Shown piece by piece: positions 36,052-46,796 of a DNA stretch of 64,000 nucleotides. Each line of letters opens with the position of its first letter. The stretch's first letter is position 1. The position numbers and the translations under genes were made by a program. The notes under the pieces were generated by a model, which saw nothing but the letters and a program-made list of their open reading frames with translations, did no database searches and had not been told where the DNA came from. Source of the DNA: Pseudomonas parasichuanensis (GTDB taxonomy: Bacteria > Pseudomonadota > Gammaproteobacteria > Pseudomonadales > Pseudomonadaceae); the NCBI RefSeq assembly GCF_021601385.1, contig NZ_BQHO01000002.1, positions 62,001 through 126,000 of the forward strand. The letters are read 5' to 3'.

Positions 36052-36882
36052 TCAAACCAACACCGTCCACAGGGCGAAACAGGCATACCACAGCACCGCG
36101 CTGCGCAGCAGCAGCTCCCACAGGCTGTCCAGCCGCTCCAGCCCGCGCTGGCGGTCTTCTTCCTCGGGAATGTCGTCGGCCACCCGGCCAACCTTGGCCA
36201 CCAAGTGGCCGGCGCTGATGTGCCAGTCGAGCAGTTCGTGCAGCATCACCCGGGTGACCGCGACGAAGTTGCCGACCAGGGCAAAGCTCACCGCCAGCAC
36301 TCGTACCGGCAACCAGTCCAGGGCATGGCGCAGTTGCTCGGCGAGGGTCTTGAGCGCCGGCTGGCGGCTGTTTTCGCCAGTCAGGGCCAGCAAGCGGTAG
36401 GCCAGTGCCGCCGCCGGCCCGAGCAGGAAGTACCAGAAAATCACCGCGAAGAAACTCTGGTAGGCCTGCCACAGCAGGTGCCCCTGGGCCCGCTTGATCA
36501 GGCTCGCGGCATCGTCGGCAGCCAGCCCCAGGTCGCGCTCGGCCACGTGCAGCGCGGCCTGGTCGTCGCCACGGCGCCACGCGTCGCGAAACGGCCCAAG
36601 GGCGGCTTTGACGTCACCGCGGCCCAGGCTGTAGATCAGCACCAGCAAGTGCACCGGCAGCGCCAACAGCCCGTAGGCCACCGGCTCCAGCACATGCAGC
36701 AGCAACACCAGCAGCGCCACCGGCGCGAGGATCAGGATGGCCAGGGTCCACCAGGGATGAACCTTGCCGCTGCGCTCAAGACGCACCAGCTCACCCAGAT
36801 AGAAGCCGTCGCGTTGCAACCGTTGGCGCAGTGACGAGAACTTCTCGAACCACAGCGCCAGCACCAACACCAGAAAACTCAT
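36052..36882 (-). CDS. ampE: Regulatory signalling membrane protein AmpE
   Basis: 276 residues with about four hydrophobic segments (N-terminal MSFLVLVLALWFEKF, TLAILILAPVALLVLLLHV, YQSFFAVIFWYFLLGPAAA, C-terminal SAVLWYACFALWTVLV). It belongs to the AmpE/CobD-like integral-membrane family, second gene of the ampDE operon. Its role in beta-lactamase induction is still unclear. Start at 36882 overlaps the ampD stop (ATGA); the longer open frame reading into ampD is not used. Confidence 0.92.
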   Translation of the reverse strand: MSFLVLVLALWFEKFSSLRQRLQRDGFYLGELVRLERSGKVHPWWTLAILILAPVALLVLLLHVLEPVAYGLLALPVHLLVLIYSLGRGDVKAALGPFRDAWRRGDDQAALHVAERDLGLAADDAASLIKRAQGHLLWQAYQSFFAVIFWYFLLGPAAALAYRLLALTGENSRQPALKTLAEQLRHALDWLPVRVLAVSFALVGNFVAVTRVMLHELLDWHISAGHLVAKVGRVADDIPEEEDRQRGLERLDSLWELLLRSAVLWYACFALWTVLV

Positions 36883-37445
36883 GCCTTGTCCTCGTTGCGT
36901 TGCAGGTCTGCGCGGTAACGCGGCCAGTCGAAGGCCGGGCCCGGGTCGGTCTTGCGTTGCGGGGCGATATCGCTGTGGCCGCAAATGCGCTGCAGGTCGA
37001 TCCGCGGCCAGGCTGCGCGAATCTCACAGGTCAACTGTTGCAGGGTGGCGTACTGGGCATCGGTGTAGGGCACGTCGTCAGTGCCTTCCAGCTCGATACC
37101 GATGGAGAAATCGTTGCAGCCTTCACGGCCCTCGAAGCGGGAAACCCCGGCGTGCCAGGCGCGGTCGAGCAGCGAGACGAACTGGGTCACCGCGCCGTCG
37201 CGCTCGACGAACAGGTGCGCCGACACCGTCAGGTGGCTGATGCTGGCGAAGTACGGGTGCTCGTTGGGGTCGAGGCGGTTCTGGAAGAACTGCTGGACCT
37301 TGCCGGTGCCGAAGCAGGCCGGTGGCAGGCTGATGTTGTGGATCACCAGCAGCGAGATCGCCTCGCCGTCGGGGCGGGCATTGCAGTTCGGTGAAGGGCA
37401 GTGGCTTACGCCGGTGAACCAGCCGGTCGCATGGTCCAATTGCAT
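36879..37445 (-). CDS. ampD: N-acetyl-anhydromuramyl-L-alanine amidase AmpD
   Basis: Cytoplasmic zinc amidase that cleaves anhydro-muropeptides during cell-wall recycling and so keeps AmpR-type beta-lactamase induction low. 188 residues with zinc ligands His36 (LVIHNIS), His157 and Asp167 (GHSDIAPQRKTDPGPAFDW), and catalytic Glu118 (GIELEG). Normal AmpD length. First gene of ampDE. Confidence 0.96.
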   Translation of the reverse strand: MQLDHATGWFTGVSHCPSPNCNARPDGEAISLLVIHNISLPPACFGTGKVQQFFQNRLDPNEHPYFASISHLTVSAHLFVERDGAVTQFVSLLDRAWHAGVSRFEGREGCNDFSIGIELEGTDDVPYTDAQYATLQQLTCEIRAAWPRIDLQRICGHSDIAPQRKTDPGPAFDWPRYRADLQRNEDKA

Positions 37446-37522
37446 GGGGCAGATCCTGAATGACGCCGGGGGCAGGCGGTCAGTATGCCGCGCACGTGCG
37501 GCGCTTGCATGTAAATGATTGT

Positions 37523-39628
37523 TCAGCCAATGCCCTGCTCGGCGCGCAGTTGCGCCAGCACCGCCTCCAGTGCGCGCTCGAACAACTGGCCGTCATCGAG
37601 CGTGCGCACCTGGCCATGGCACAGCGCCAGGGCCAGGCCCGCGTGGCTCCATTCGCGCACCTTCATGCCGGTACGGTTGGCGAACACCAGCCGGTCGCTG
37701 CCGTCGATGCGGGCCACCAGCTTGCAGCGCAGGGGCTCTTCGTCGTCCAGCACCTCAACCCAGGCGCCGATACGCAAGCGCTCCACCAAGCGCTGCGCGG
37801 GGGCCAGGTTGTCGACGTCGAGATCTGCAGCGGGGGTTTCGTCGGCAGTGGCCAGGACGATATCGGCCTGAACGCGCACCTCCTGTAACGCCTCATCAGG
37901 TACCCACGGGCCGCCACAGGCGCGCTGGTGCAACTGCTCCAGGTGTTGAAAGAAATCACGGGTGGCCGCGGCGTCCAACGCCACGCCAACCAGCCCCTCG
38001 CGCAATGCTTTGAGCAAGCCGGGCAGCTGCTCCAGCAACTGCGCCGGCTCGGGCTGCGGGGCAATGCTGGCCAGCAGCTGGTCAACCGTGGCCAGGCCAT
38101 CGCGCCAGGCCGCTGATGCCTCGCCCTGCTTCAACCAGGCCAGCAGCAGTACCTGGCTCCAGGCCTGCTCCAGCATCTGCACCACGACCTGCGGCAACAC
38201 CCGACCGCGCAGGCGCAGGTTGAGTGCCTGCTGCACCCGCCGGTTGGCCTGCAGCGCCCGTACGCGCCCTTCTTCGGCGTCGCGGGTGCGTAGCTCGAGC
38301 AGTTCGTTGCGCCGCCGTTCGTCCTGGCCGAAGGCGAGGAACTCGTCGAGCAGTTCGTCGAACAGCTGGCAGTCTTCGCAGAAATCCTTGAGCAGCCGCT
38401 GGACGATGCGCTCGACGCGCCGGTACAGGGCCTCGCTGTCAGCCTCCCAGCCGATCGCTACGGCGGCGATCTCGTTGAGCAGGCGGCGCGCCGGGTGGCT
38501 GGCGCGGCTGAACAGGCCCTTGTCGATCAGGGCAACCTTGAGCAGCGGGATATGCAGGCGGCCAACCAGCGCGCGCACACTCGCTGGCAGGTTGTGGTCG
38601 GCGTCGATGTAGGCGAAAAGCAGGCCGAACAGGTTGATCATGTCTTCGTCGCAGGTGTCGATACGCCGGCGTGTGCCGCTGCGCACACTGACCCGCAACA
38701 GCAGCTGTTCGAGCTGCTGGCCCAGGTCGAAGTCGTCTGCCTCGCCGGGGGCCGGCACAAAGTGCTGCAGGTGGGTCAGCAGGCGCAGCAGGTCGGCGCT
38801 GCTGATCGGTTGCGCTGCGCTGGCCGCCTGCAGGCGCGGCGCGATACGCCCGCGAGCGGGCGCCAGCAGGTGTTGCAGGGCCGCGAAGAACGCCTGGCCG
38901 GCAGCGTCTTCCCCAGCCTCGCCGACCTGTGCCGGGCGGGCCGCCACGCGCCGGGGGATACTGCGCCGATCGTCAGCGCGACGACGTGGCGCGGGCTCAA
39001 GGTCTGGCAGCACGCCGGCGGCGACGAGCAACTGGTTGGCCTCGCCATAGAGCAGGTCGAGGTCGCGCAACACATAGCGTTCGAACAGTTTGAGCAGGAC
39101 CTGCTTGACGTCGGCGCCCACGCCCAGGTTGCGCCCGGCGGTAAGGAAGTAACCGCACAGGTTGCCAGGCCCCAGCGGGTTGCATGCCGGGTCCAGGCCC
39201 TGCTCGAGCATCGCCGCGCAACGCTGGTTCAGTTGCTGCAGGAGGAAACCGTCGCGCGAATGCACACGATCGACCATCGCCTGCACGGCAGCGGAATGCG
39301 CCGGTGGTGCCAGGGCATCGGCCTGCCCGACCCGGGCGAAGGCCTGATAGAAGGTATCGAGGAAGCCGCGCTCGATGCTCTTGCGCTTGAGGCGCAAGTC
39401 ACGCATGGCTTCGAAGTGCAGGTTCTGATCAAGCCGGCCGCAGGCTTTGTCGGCCATCTCGAACAAGGTGTCGTCGGCATTGTCGAACAGCGCCTGCAGG
39501 CCCTGGCGCAGTTGCAGCGCAGCCTTGTCACGCACTTGCAGGAGCACCACCGGAAGGCAGGGCGAGGGCGTTTGCGCACCTCGGTCGATGGCCGCCGCCA
39601 AGGGCACCACCGTGCCTTCATCTTGCAT
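37523..39628 (-). CDS. DUF1631 family protein
   Basis: 701 residues, soluble, highly helical and Leu/Arg/Gln rich; matches the DUF1631 family by length and by segments such as DEDMINLFGLLFAYIDADHNLPASVRALVGRLHIPLLKVAL and RVVNEIAA-like LLNEIAAVAIGW. The last 130 residues (GAWVEVLDDEEPLRCKLVARI...LVFANRTGMKVREWS) read like a small beta domain resembling PilZ. Function unknown. AAGGAG 8 bases before the ATG. Lies between ampD and nadC, transcribed on the ampD strand with 77 bases between them. Confidence 0.85.
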   Translation of the reverse strand: MQDEGTVVPLAAAIDRGAQTPSPCLPVVLLQVRDKAALQLRQGLQALFDNADDTLFEMADKACGRLDQNLHFEAMRDLRLKRKSIERGFLDTFYQAFARVGQADALAPPAHSAAVQAMVDRVHSRDGFLLQQLNQRCAAMLEQGLDPACNPLGPGNLCGYFLTAGRNLGVGADVKQVLLKLFERYVLRDLDLLYGEANQLLVAAGVLPDLEPAPRRRADDRRSIPRRVAARPAQVGEAGEDAAGQAFFAALQHLLAPARGRIAPRLQAASAAQPISSADLLRLLTHLQHFVPAPGEADDFDLGQQLEQLLLRVSVRSGTRRRIDTCDEDMINLFGLLFAYIDADHNLPASVRALVGRLHIPLLKVALIDKGLFSRASHPARRLLNEIAAVAIGWEADSEALYRRVERIVQRLLKDFCEDCQLFDELLDEFLAFGQDERRRNELLELRTRDAEEGRVRALQANRRVQQALNLRLRGRVLPQVVVQMLEQAWSQVLLLAWLKQGEASAAWRDGLATVDQLLASIAPQPEPAQLLEQLPGLLKALREGLVGVALDAAATRDFFQHLEQLHQRACGGPWVPDEALQEVRVQADIVLATADETPAADLDVDNLAPAQRLVERLRIGAWVEVLDDEEPLRCKLVARIDGSDRLVFANRTGMKVREWSHAGLALALCHGQVRTLDDGQLFERALEAVLAQLRAEQGIG

Positions 39629-39839
39629 CCCGGACTCCTTGATGGATGTTGCGTGCTTGACCGCGCAAATAAATCGTCAAAGCTATGACGCCAATTACAA
39701 GGCGCCATTATCTGTGAAAATCATTACAGCTGCCAGCGTGGCTTTCGCACGACTCAACAGACCGTGCCTTACAGCAATCACTCACAGAGCCCGACCAACG
39801 GTCATTGCCCGCGCTGCTGTACACACCGCCCCCCTGCCC

Positions 39840-39845
39840 TATAAT
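39840..39845 (+). promoter_or_regulatory. Likely -10 box of nadC
   Basis: A consensus TATAAT lies 29 bases before the nadC start. No good -35 hexamer is seen at 17 bases, so an activator or extended promoter may be involved. Confidence 0.5.
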
Positions 39846-39873
39846 CGCCGCCATCTAGCTTGTGGAGCCGACC

Positions 39874-40722
39874 ATGCCGAACCTACGCCTCGCCGACCTG
39901 ACCGCCGAAATCGAAGCCAACGTGCGCCGCGCGCTGCTCGAAGACATCGGCAGCGGCGACATCACCGCCCAGCTGATCCCGGCCGAACGCCTGGCCAAGG
40001 CGACCATCATCACCCGCGACGATTGCGTGATTGCCGGCACGGCCTGGGTGGATGCGGTGTTCCGCCAGCTCGACCCACGGGTGGCGGTGCACTGGCAGGT
40101 GGCGGACGGTGAACGGGCCACCGCCAACCAGGTGCTGTTCCACCTCGAAGGCCCGGCACGCTCGCTGCTCAGCGGTGAGCGCTCGGCGCTCAACTTCCTG
40201 CAGATGCTCTCGGGCGTGGCCACCCGCGCACGCTTTCTCGCCGACCTGGTCGAGGGCACCCAGGTGCGCCTGCTCGACACCCGCAAAACCCTGCCGGGCC
40301 TGCGCCTGGCGCAGAAGTACGCGGTTACCTGCGGCGGCTGCCACAACCACCGCATCGGCCTGTACGACGCCTTCCTGATCAAGGAAAACCATATCGCCGC
40401 CAGTGGTGGCGTGGCCGAGGCGGTAACTGCGGCGCACCGCATTGCGCCAGGCAAGCCGGTGGAAATCGAAGTGGAGAGCCTGGATGAGCTGCGCCAGGCA
40501 CTGGATGCCGGGGCCGATATCGTCATGCTCGATGAGCTGACCCTGGATGAAATGCGCGAGGCGGTGCGCATCAACGCCGGCAAGGCCAAGCTCGAGGCCA
40601 GCGGCGGGGTCAACGAGACCACCCTGCGGGTGATCGCCGAGACCGGCGTGGACTACATCTCCATTGGCGCCATGACCAAGGACGTGAAGGCGGTCGACCT
40701 GTCGATGCGCCTGAGCCTGTAG
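39874..40722 (+). CDS. nadC: Nicotinate-nucleotide pyrophosphorylase (carboxylating)
   Basis: Converts quinolinate and PRPP to nicotinate mononucleotide in NAD synthesis. 282 residues with family landmarks [67 protein letters not shown] and the C-terminal IEVEVES/EASGGV strands. GGAG is 7 bases before ATG 39874; the GTG at 39862 overlaps that ribosome site and is rejected. A bidirectional terminator follows. Confidence 0.96.
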   Translation: MPNLRLADLTAEIEANVRRALLEDIGSGDITAQLIPAERLAKATIITRDDCVIAGTAWVDAVFRQLDPRVAVHWQVADGERATANQVLFHLEGPARSLLSGERSALNFLQMLSGVATRARFLADLVEGTQVRLLDTRKTLPGLRLAQKYAVTCGGCHNHRIGLYDAFLIKENHIAASGGVAEAVTAAHRIAPGKPVEIEVESLDELRQALDAGADIVMLDELTLDEMREAVRINAGKAKLEASGGVNETTLRVIAETGVDYISIGAMTKDVKAVDLSMRLSL

Positions 40723-40738
40723 GGTTATCCACAGGCAC

Positions 40739-40769
40739 AAAAAAACCGGCCAGATGGCCGGTTTTTTTT
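40739..40769. terminator. Bidirectional Rho-independent terminator (nadC / trxB)
   Basis: Stem CCGGCCA/TGGCCGG with a run of A on the left and eight T on the right, between two convergent genes. Confidence 0.95.
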
Positions 40770-40784
40770 ATGGCTGGATCAGAC

Positions 40785-42068
<1,284 letters not shown>

Positions 42069-42797
42069 ATGCAAGCCCCCGTCCTTTCTGGCCCGCAATA
42101 CCTGCGCGAAGGCCTGAAACTGATCCTCAGCCCGAGCCTGCGGCTGTTCGTGCTGTTGCCCCTGGCGGTCAACCTGCTGCTGTTCGGCGGGCTGATCTGG
42201 TTCGCCGGCCACGAGTTCAGCCTGTGGGTCGACGCGCTGATGCCCAGCCTGCCCGACTGGCTGAGCTTTCTGTCCTACATTCTCTGGCCGCTGTTCGTTG
42301 CCCTGGTGTTGTTGATGGTGTTCTTCACCTTCACGATGCTGGCCAATGTCATCGCCGCGCCCTTCAACGGTTTCCTCGCCGAAAAAGTCGAAGTGGTGGT
42401 GCGCGGCCAGGACACCTTCCCGGCCTTCAGCTGGGGCGAGCTGATCGCCATGGTGCCGCGCACCTTCGGCCGCGAGATGCGCAAGCTCGGTTACTTCCTG
42501 CCGCGCGCCATCGGCCTGTTCATCCTGTCGTTCATCCCGGTGGTCAACGTGATCGCCGCGCCGCTGTGGCTGGTGTTCGGCGTGTGGATGATGGCCATCC
42601 AGTACATCGACTACCCGGCGGACAACAACAAGATGAGCTGGCAGGACATGCTGGCCTGGCTGCGCCAGAAGCGCTGGCAGTCGCTGGGTTTTGGCGGCAT
42701 CACCTACCTGGCGCTGATGATCCCTGGGGTCAACGTGGTGATGATGCCGGCGGCGGTGGCCGGGGCTACGTTGTTCTGGGTGCGCGAGCGCAATTGA
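42069..42797 (+). CDS. cysZ: Sulfate transporter CysZ
   Basis: 242-residue membrane protein with hydrophobic segments at about 30-55, 70-100, 145-175 and 205-235, matching CysZ ([39 protein letters not shown], then [20 protein letters not shown] and [20 protein letters not shown]). CysZ imports sulfate for cysteine synthesis. GGAG precedes the ATG. Monocistronic, ending at a perfect palindrome shared with the convergent receptor gene. Confidence 0.93.
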   Translation: MQAPVLSGPQYLREGLKLILSPSLRLFVLLPLAVNLLLFGGLIWFAGHEFSLWVDALMPSLPDWLSFLSYILWPLFVALVLLMVFFTFTMLANVIAAPFNGFLAEKVEVVVRGQDTFPAFSWGELIAMVPRTFGREMRKLGYFLPRAIGLFILSFIPVVNVIAAPLWLVFGVWMMAIQYIDYPADNNKMSWQDMLAWLRQKRWQSLGFGGITYLALMIPGVNVVMMPAAVAGATLFWVRERN

Positions 42798-42826
42798 GCG
42801 CACGAGGGCACAACTGCCTTGTGTTG

Positions 42827-42874
42827 CCTGCAATGGCCTCATCGCCGGCAAGCCGGCGATGAGGCCATTGCAGG
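42827..42874. repeat. Perfect 48-base palindrome (fused REP pair) between convergent genes
   Basis: 23-base arms meet with only AA between them. The centre is the GCCGGCAAGCCGGC REP core and the arms extend through CCTGCAATGGCCTC. This is a REP dimer with no spacer and probably ends both convergent transcripts. Confidence 0.95.
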
Positions 42875-42887
42875 TCATGCGAATGGA

Positions 42888-44204
42888 TCAGTGGCTCAAC
42901 TGGCTGGAAAACTGCCCCACCGCATCCACCACTTTCTTCGCCCCTTCCTGAATCTCCACGATCACCCCGCCGGTATCGGCCGCCAGGGCCAGCCCTTGCT
43001 CGGCCTGGCGCTTGCTGGTGTCGATGATGTCCACCGCGGCCTGGGCCAGTTGCTCATTCTGCTGCACCACCTTGGCAATCTCTTCGGTGGCGCTGCTGGT
43101 ACGCGACGCCAGCTGGCGCACTTCGTCGGCGACCACGGCAAAGCCACGGCCCTGCTCACCGGCGCGGGCGGCCTCGATGGCCGCGTTGAGCGCCAGCAGG
43201 TTGGTCTGGCCGGCGATGTCGCTGATGGTCTTGATGATCGCGCCAATCACCTTGGACTGCTTGTCCAGCGCCTGGATGCCGTCGGCGGCGTCCTGCATCG
43301 AGCCTTCCAGGCCGCGCATCACGTCAACGGTCTGGGTCACCACGTCGGTGGCCTTGCGCGCGCAGTCGTCGGTTGCCAGCGAGGTGTTGTAGGCGATGTC
43401 CGCCGCCTGGGCCACCGCCAGTTCCTGGTTGACCTGGTCGGTGATCACCGTGGCGAACTTGACCACTTTGTAGAGCACGTCGTGGGCGTCGATGATCGGG
43501 TTGTACGAGGCTTCCAGCCATACCGTGCGGCCATGGGCATCAATGCGCTTGAAGCGCTCGGCCACATATTCGCCGCGGCGCAGCTTGTCCCAGAACGCCT
43601 TGTACTGGGCCGAGTTGGCCTCTTCCGGCTCGCAGAACATGCGGTGATGCTTGCCACGCACCTGCTCCAGGCTGTAACCCATGCCCTGCAGGAACCGGTC
43701 GTTGGCGGTGAGCACCTGGCCGTCGAGGTTGAATTCGATCACGGCGGTAGAGCGCATCAATGCCTTGATCAGGCTTTCGTGCTCGCGTGAGGTTTCGATG
43801 GTGCGGGTCAGGTCGCTGGAATGCAGGGTGAAATACTTGATCTGCCCGTCGCGGGTCTTCACCGGCTGCAAGATCGAGCGCAGCCAGGCTTCTTCACCGT
43901 TGCCGCGCAGCAGGCGGAATGCGCCGTTCAGATGCTCGCCGCGGGTGATTGCGGTTTTCATGCGCTGGTAGAAATCGAGCTTCTTGACGTGGGTCGGCAC
44001 GATTTCCTCAATGTTGCGCCCTATCAGTTGCTCGGCGCGGTAGAGCATCTCGGTCTCGAAATTGCCGTTGACCGACTCGATGCGCCCCTGGGGATCGAGC
44101 TGGAGTACCAGCATTTCACTGTCGAGGCTGTTCTTCACCTGTTCGATGGACATCAGCTCTTCGCGCAGCTGCTGGATTTCTTTCTTCAGTTTGCTGTTGA
44201 ACAT
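42888..44204 (-). CDS. Soluble PAS-PAS chemoreceptor, BdlA-like
   Basis: 438 residues with no membrane segment. An N-terminal coiled coil ([22 protein letters not shown]) precedes two PAS domains (about 30-145 and 150-265, the second with [21 protein letters not shown]), then a methyl-accepting signalling domain with tip [27 protein letters not shown]. The plan and length match BdlA of P. aeruginosa, a soluble receptor needed for biofilm dispersion, and related energy-taxis receptors. GGGAG 8 bases before ATG 44204. Orthology to BdlA is an inference from architecture. Confidence 0.87.
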   Translation of the reverse strand: MFNSKLKKEIQQLREELMSIEQVKNSLDSEMLVLQLDPQGRIESVNGNFETEMLYRAEQLIGRNIEEIVPTHVKKLDFYQRMKTAITRGEHLNGAFRLLRGNGEEAWLRSILQPVKTRDGQIKYFTLHSSDLTRTIETSREHESLIKALMRSTAVIEFNLDGQVLTANDRFLQGMGYSLEQVRGKHHRMFCEPEEANSAQYKAFWDKLRRGEYVAERFKRIDAHGRTVWLEASYNPIIDAHDVLYKVVKFATVITDQVNQELAVAQAADIAYNTSLATDDCARKATDVVTQTVDVMRGLEGSMQDAADGIQALDKQSKVIGAIIKTISDIAGQTNLLALNAAIEAARAGEQGRGFAVVADEVRQLASRTSSATEEIAKVVQQNEQLAQAAVDIIDTSKRQAEQGLALAADTGGVIVEIQEGAKKVVDAVGQFSSQLSH

Positions 44205-44380
44205 CACCGCTCTCCCGGAGCGCACACCATAGTCGAATGCATCTGCATCGGCTGAGCCTCAAGGGTTCTTGAGCGGTGCAATGGGAAATATTCACTGCGC
44301 GAGGTGCCGAGAATCAGGCGTCATCCAGACGTCACAAAGGCGTCACATGTCCGCAACGGGTGCGGCGGACACTTTTTGAC

Positions 44381-45598
44381 ATGAATACAGCCTCCCTGCG
44401 CATCACCCTGGTCAGCGAAACCTTCCCACCAGAAATCAACGGTGTGGCCAATACCCTTGGCCGCCTCGATGCCGGGCTTCGCCAGCGAGGCCATCAGGTT
44501 GAGGTGATTCGCCCGCGCCAGGCAGGTGACTGCGTACCCGAGGCGGAAGGGGAACTGCTGCTGTGCCGTGGCTGGCCCTTGCCGGGCTACCCCGGGCTGC
44601 AGTGGGGCGAAGTGTCGATGCACACCTTGCTGCGCCGCTGGCGCCGGCAGCGCCCGAACGTGCTGTACATCGCCACCGAAGGCCCGCTGGGCCTGAGTGC
44701 CCTGCGCGCCGCCCGGCGCCTGGGGATCGCGGTGGTCAGCGGGTTTCACACCAACTTTCCGCAGTACTCGGGCCAGTATGGCCTGGGCCTGCTGACGCGG
44801 CTGCTCACCCACTACCTGCGCTGGTTCCACAGGCGCACGGCCATCACCCTGGTACCCAGCGCCAGCCAGCGCCTGGCACTGGAGCGGCGTGGCTTCGAAC
44901 GCCTGGGCCTGATGGCGCGGGGGGTCGATGCCTGCCTGTTCAACCCGGCGCGGCGCAGCCAGGCCCTGCGCGAACAGTGGGGGCTAGCGGCCGATGATAT
45001 TGCCGTGCTGCACGTCGGGCGCCTCGCGGCGGAAAAGAACCTTGCCCTGCTGCGCCCTGCCCTGGACGCCCTGCAAACGCGTTATCCACAGCGCCGCTTG
45101 CGCCTGGTGATGGTGGGTGACGGGCCGCTGCGCGCCAGCCTTGAGCAGCAGCTGCCGGATGCGGTGTTCTGCGGCGTGCAGCGCGACGAACGGCTGGCCG
45201 AACACTACGCCAGCGGCGACCTGTTCCTGTTCCCGAGCCTCACCGAAACCTTTGGCAACGTGGTGCTCGAAGCGATGGCCGCCGGGCTGGCGGTGGTTGC
45301 CTACGACGAGGCCGCCGCTGCCCAGCACATCCGCCATGGCCACAGCGGCGCCCTGGCCATGCCGGGTGACCAGGCGGCGTTCATCGATGCCGCCTGCTGG
45401 CTGCTGGAAGAAAACGAAACCTTGCGCAGGGTGCGCCTCAACGCCCGCCAACATGCCAGCCGCCAGGGCTGGCCGGCGATCGTCGAGCAGTTCGAAGGTT
45501 ACCTGGGCGACGCCTGCCAGGCTGGCGTGCGGGTGAGCGAGCAGGCGCCAGCCCATGCCCTGGCGATCAAGCCAGGGTCGTCAGCGCCTCGCGGCTGA
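44381..45598 (+). CDS. Glycosyltransferase family 4 protein
   Basis: 405 residues with the GT-B fold: N-terminal ITLVSETFPPEINGVANTLGRL acceptor domain and C-terminal donor domain with HVGRLAAEKNL, VMVGDGPL and the E-x7-E-type SLTETFGNVVLEAMAAGLAVVAYD. It is close to enzymes of glycolipid or phosphatidylinositol-mannoside-like transfer, but acceptor and sugar are unknown. No other polysaccharide genes are near, so it acts alone or with unlinked partners. Ribosome site is weak; ATG 44381 chosen by family N-terminus. Overlaps the convergent OYE gene by 32 bases. Confidence 0.88.
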   Translation: MNTASLRITLVSETFPPEINGVANTLGRLDAGLRQRGHQVEVIRPRQAGDCVPEAEGELLLCRGWPLPGYPGLQWGEVSMHTLLRRWRRQRPNVLYIATEGPLGLSALRAARRLGIAVVSGFHTNFPQYSGQYGLGLLTRLLTHYLRWFHRRTAITLVPSASQRLALERRGFERLGLMARGVDACLFNPARRSQALREQWGLAADDIAVLHVGRLAAEKNLALLRPALDALQTRYPQRRLRLVMVGDGPLRASLEQQLPDAVFCGVQRDERLAEHYASGDLFLFPSLTETFGNVVLEAMAAGLAVVAYDEAAAAQHIRHGHSGALAMPGDQAAFIDAACWLLEENETLRRVRLNARQHASRQGWPAIVEQFEGYLGDACQAGVRVSEQAPAHALAIKPGSSAPRG

Positions 45599-46670
45599 AC
45601 GGCAGCACGTCGGCCTCACGCCCGTCACGCACTTTCTGCGCCCACTGCGCGTCCACCAGCAAGGCGCGCCCCACGGCCACAAGGTCGAATTCTTCGGCCT
45701 GCAACCTGCGTAGCAGCCCTTCCAGGCTGGCCGGCTTGGCCACTTTGTCGGTATCGACCATGAACTGGAGGAATTCGCCGTCCAGGCCGACGCTGCCCAC
45801 GGTGATGGTCGGCTTGCCGGTGAGCTGGCGGGTCCAGCCGGCCAGGTTCAGCTCGCTGCCGTCGAACTCCGGCTCCCAGAACCGTCGGGTGGAGCAATGG
45901 AAGATGTCCACACCCGCCTCGGACAGTGGCTCAAGGAACGCCGCCAACGCCTGCGGCGTTTGCACCAGGCGTGCGTTGTAGTCCTGCTGCTTCCACTGGG
46001 AGAAGCGGAAAATGATCGGGAAGCTTGGCCCCACCGCAGCCCGCACGGCCTGGATCAGTTCGATGGCAAAGCGCGAGCGCCCGGCCAGGTCACCGCCATA
46101 TTCGTCATCACGGCGGTTGCTGGCGTCCCAGAAGAACTGGTCGATCAAGTAGCCGTGGGCGCCGTGGATCTCGACGCCGTCCATGCCGATGGCCTGGGCA
46201 TCACGGGCGGCCTGGGCGAAGGCGGCAATCACTTCGCGGATATCGTCATGGCTCATGCCATGGACAACGACCTGGCCGTCCTTTTCCTTGCCGCTCGGGC
46301 CATGGCCCGGCACGCTGGCATCCGGCTCGGTGCCCAGCCGGCGCACACTGCCCACATGCCACAGTTGCGGCACGATCCGCCCGCCTTCGGCATGCACGGC
46401 GTCGACCACGCGTTCCCAGCCGGCCAGCGCATCTTCGCCATGAAAGCGCGGCACGTTGGGGTAGCCGTTGGCGGCCTTGTGGCCGACCGTGGTGCCTTCG
46501 GTGATGATCAGGCCAACGCCGGCGGCAGCGCGGCGTCGGTAGTACTCGACCACGCCGTCATGGGGCACGCCACCGGGGCAGAAGGTGCGGGTCATCGGCG
46601 CCATGACCACGCGGGTCGGTAGGTCGAGGGTGCCAAGGGTGAAGGGCTGGAACAGAGGGTTGCTGGACAT
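45567..46670 (-). CDS. Old Yellow Enzyme-type NADH:flavin oxidoreductase
   Basis: 367-residue FMN TIM-barrel enzyme. It begins MSSNPLFQPFTLGTLDLPTRVVMAPMTRTFCPGG and has the FMN/substrate segments GVEIHGAHGYLIDQFFWDASNRRDDEYGG and ITVGSVGLDGEF near the C-terminus. Such enzymes reduce activated C=C bonds of enones or nitro-compounds; the physiological substrate is not evident. GGGAG 7 bases before the ATG. 3' end overlaps the convergent glycosyltransferase gene. Confidence 0.92.
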   Translation of the reverse strand: MSSNPLFQPFTLGTLDLPTRVVMAPMTRTFCPGGVPHDGVVEYYRRRAAAGVGLIITEGTTVGHKAANGYPNVPRFHGEDALAGWERVVDAVHAEGGRIVPQLWHVGSVRRLGTEPDASVPGHGPSGKEKDGQVVVHGMSHDDIREVIAAFAQAARDAQAIGMDGVEIHGAHGYLIDQFFWDASNRRDDEYGGDLAGRSRFAIELIQAVRAAVGPSFPIIFRFSQWKQQDYNARLVQTPQALAAFLEPLSEAGVDIFHCSTRRFWEPEFDGSELNLAGWTRQLTGKPTITVGSVGLDGEFLQFMVDTDKVAKPASLEGLLRRLQAEEFDLVAVGRALLVDAQWAQKVRDGREADVLPFSREALTTLA

Positions 46671-46796
46671 GCGGCGCTCCCGACAGGTGAGGAAATGCGC
46701 CTGAGCTTAGGGGGGGTGTGATGCCGGGCACAGCATTATTGATTGCAGTGATTGAGGGGTATCGAGTCAGGGGCTGTCGGGCAGCCCCTCGGCATC

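Noticed and set aside
39862-39873. GTG start for nadC at 39862
   Set aside because: It overlaps the ribosome site of the ATG at 39874 and adds residues absent from the family.
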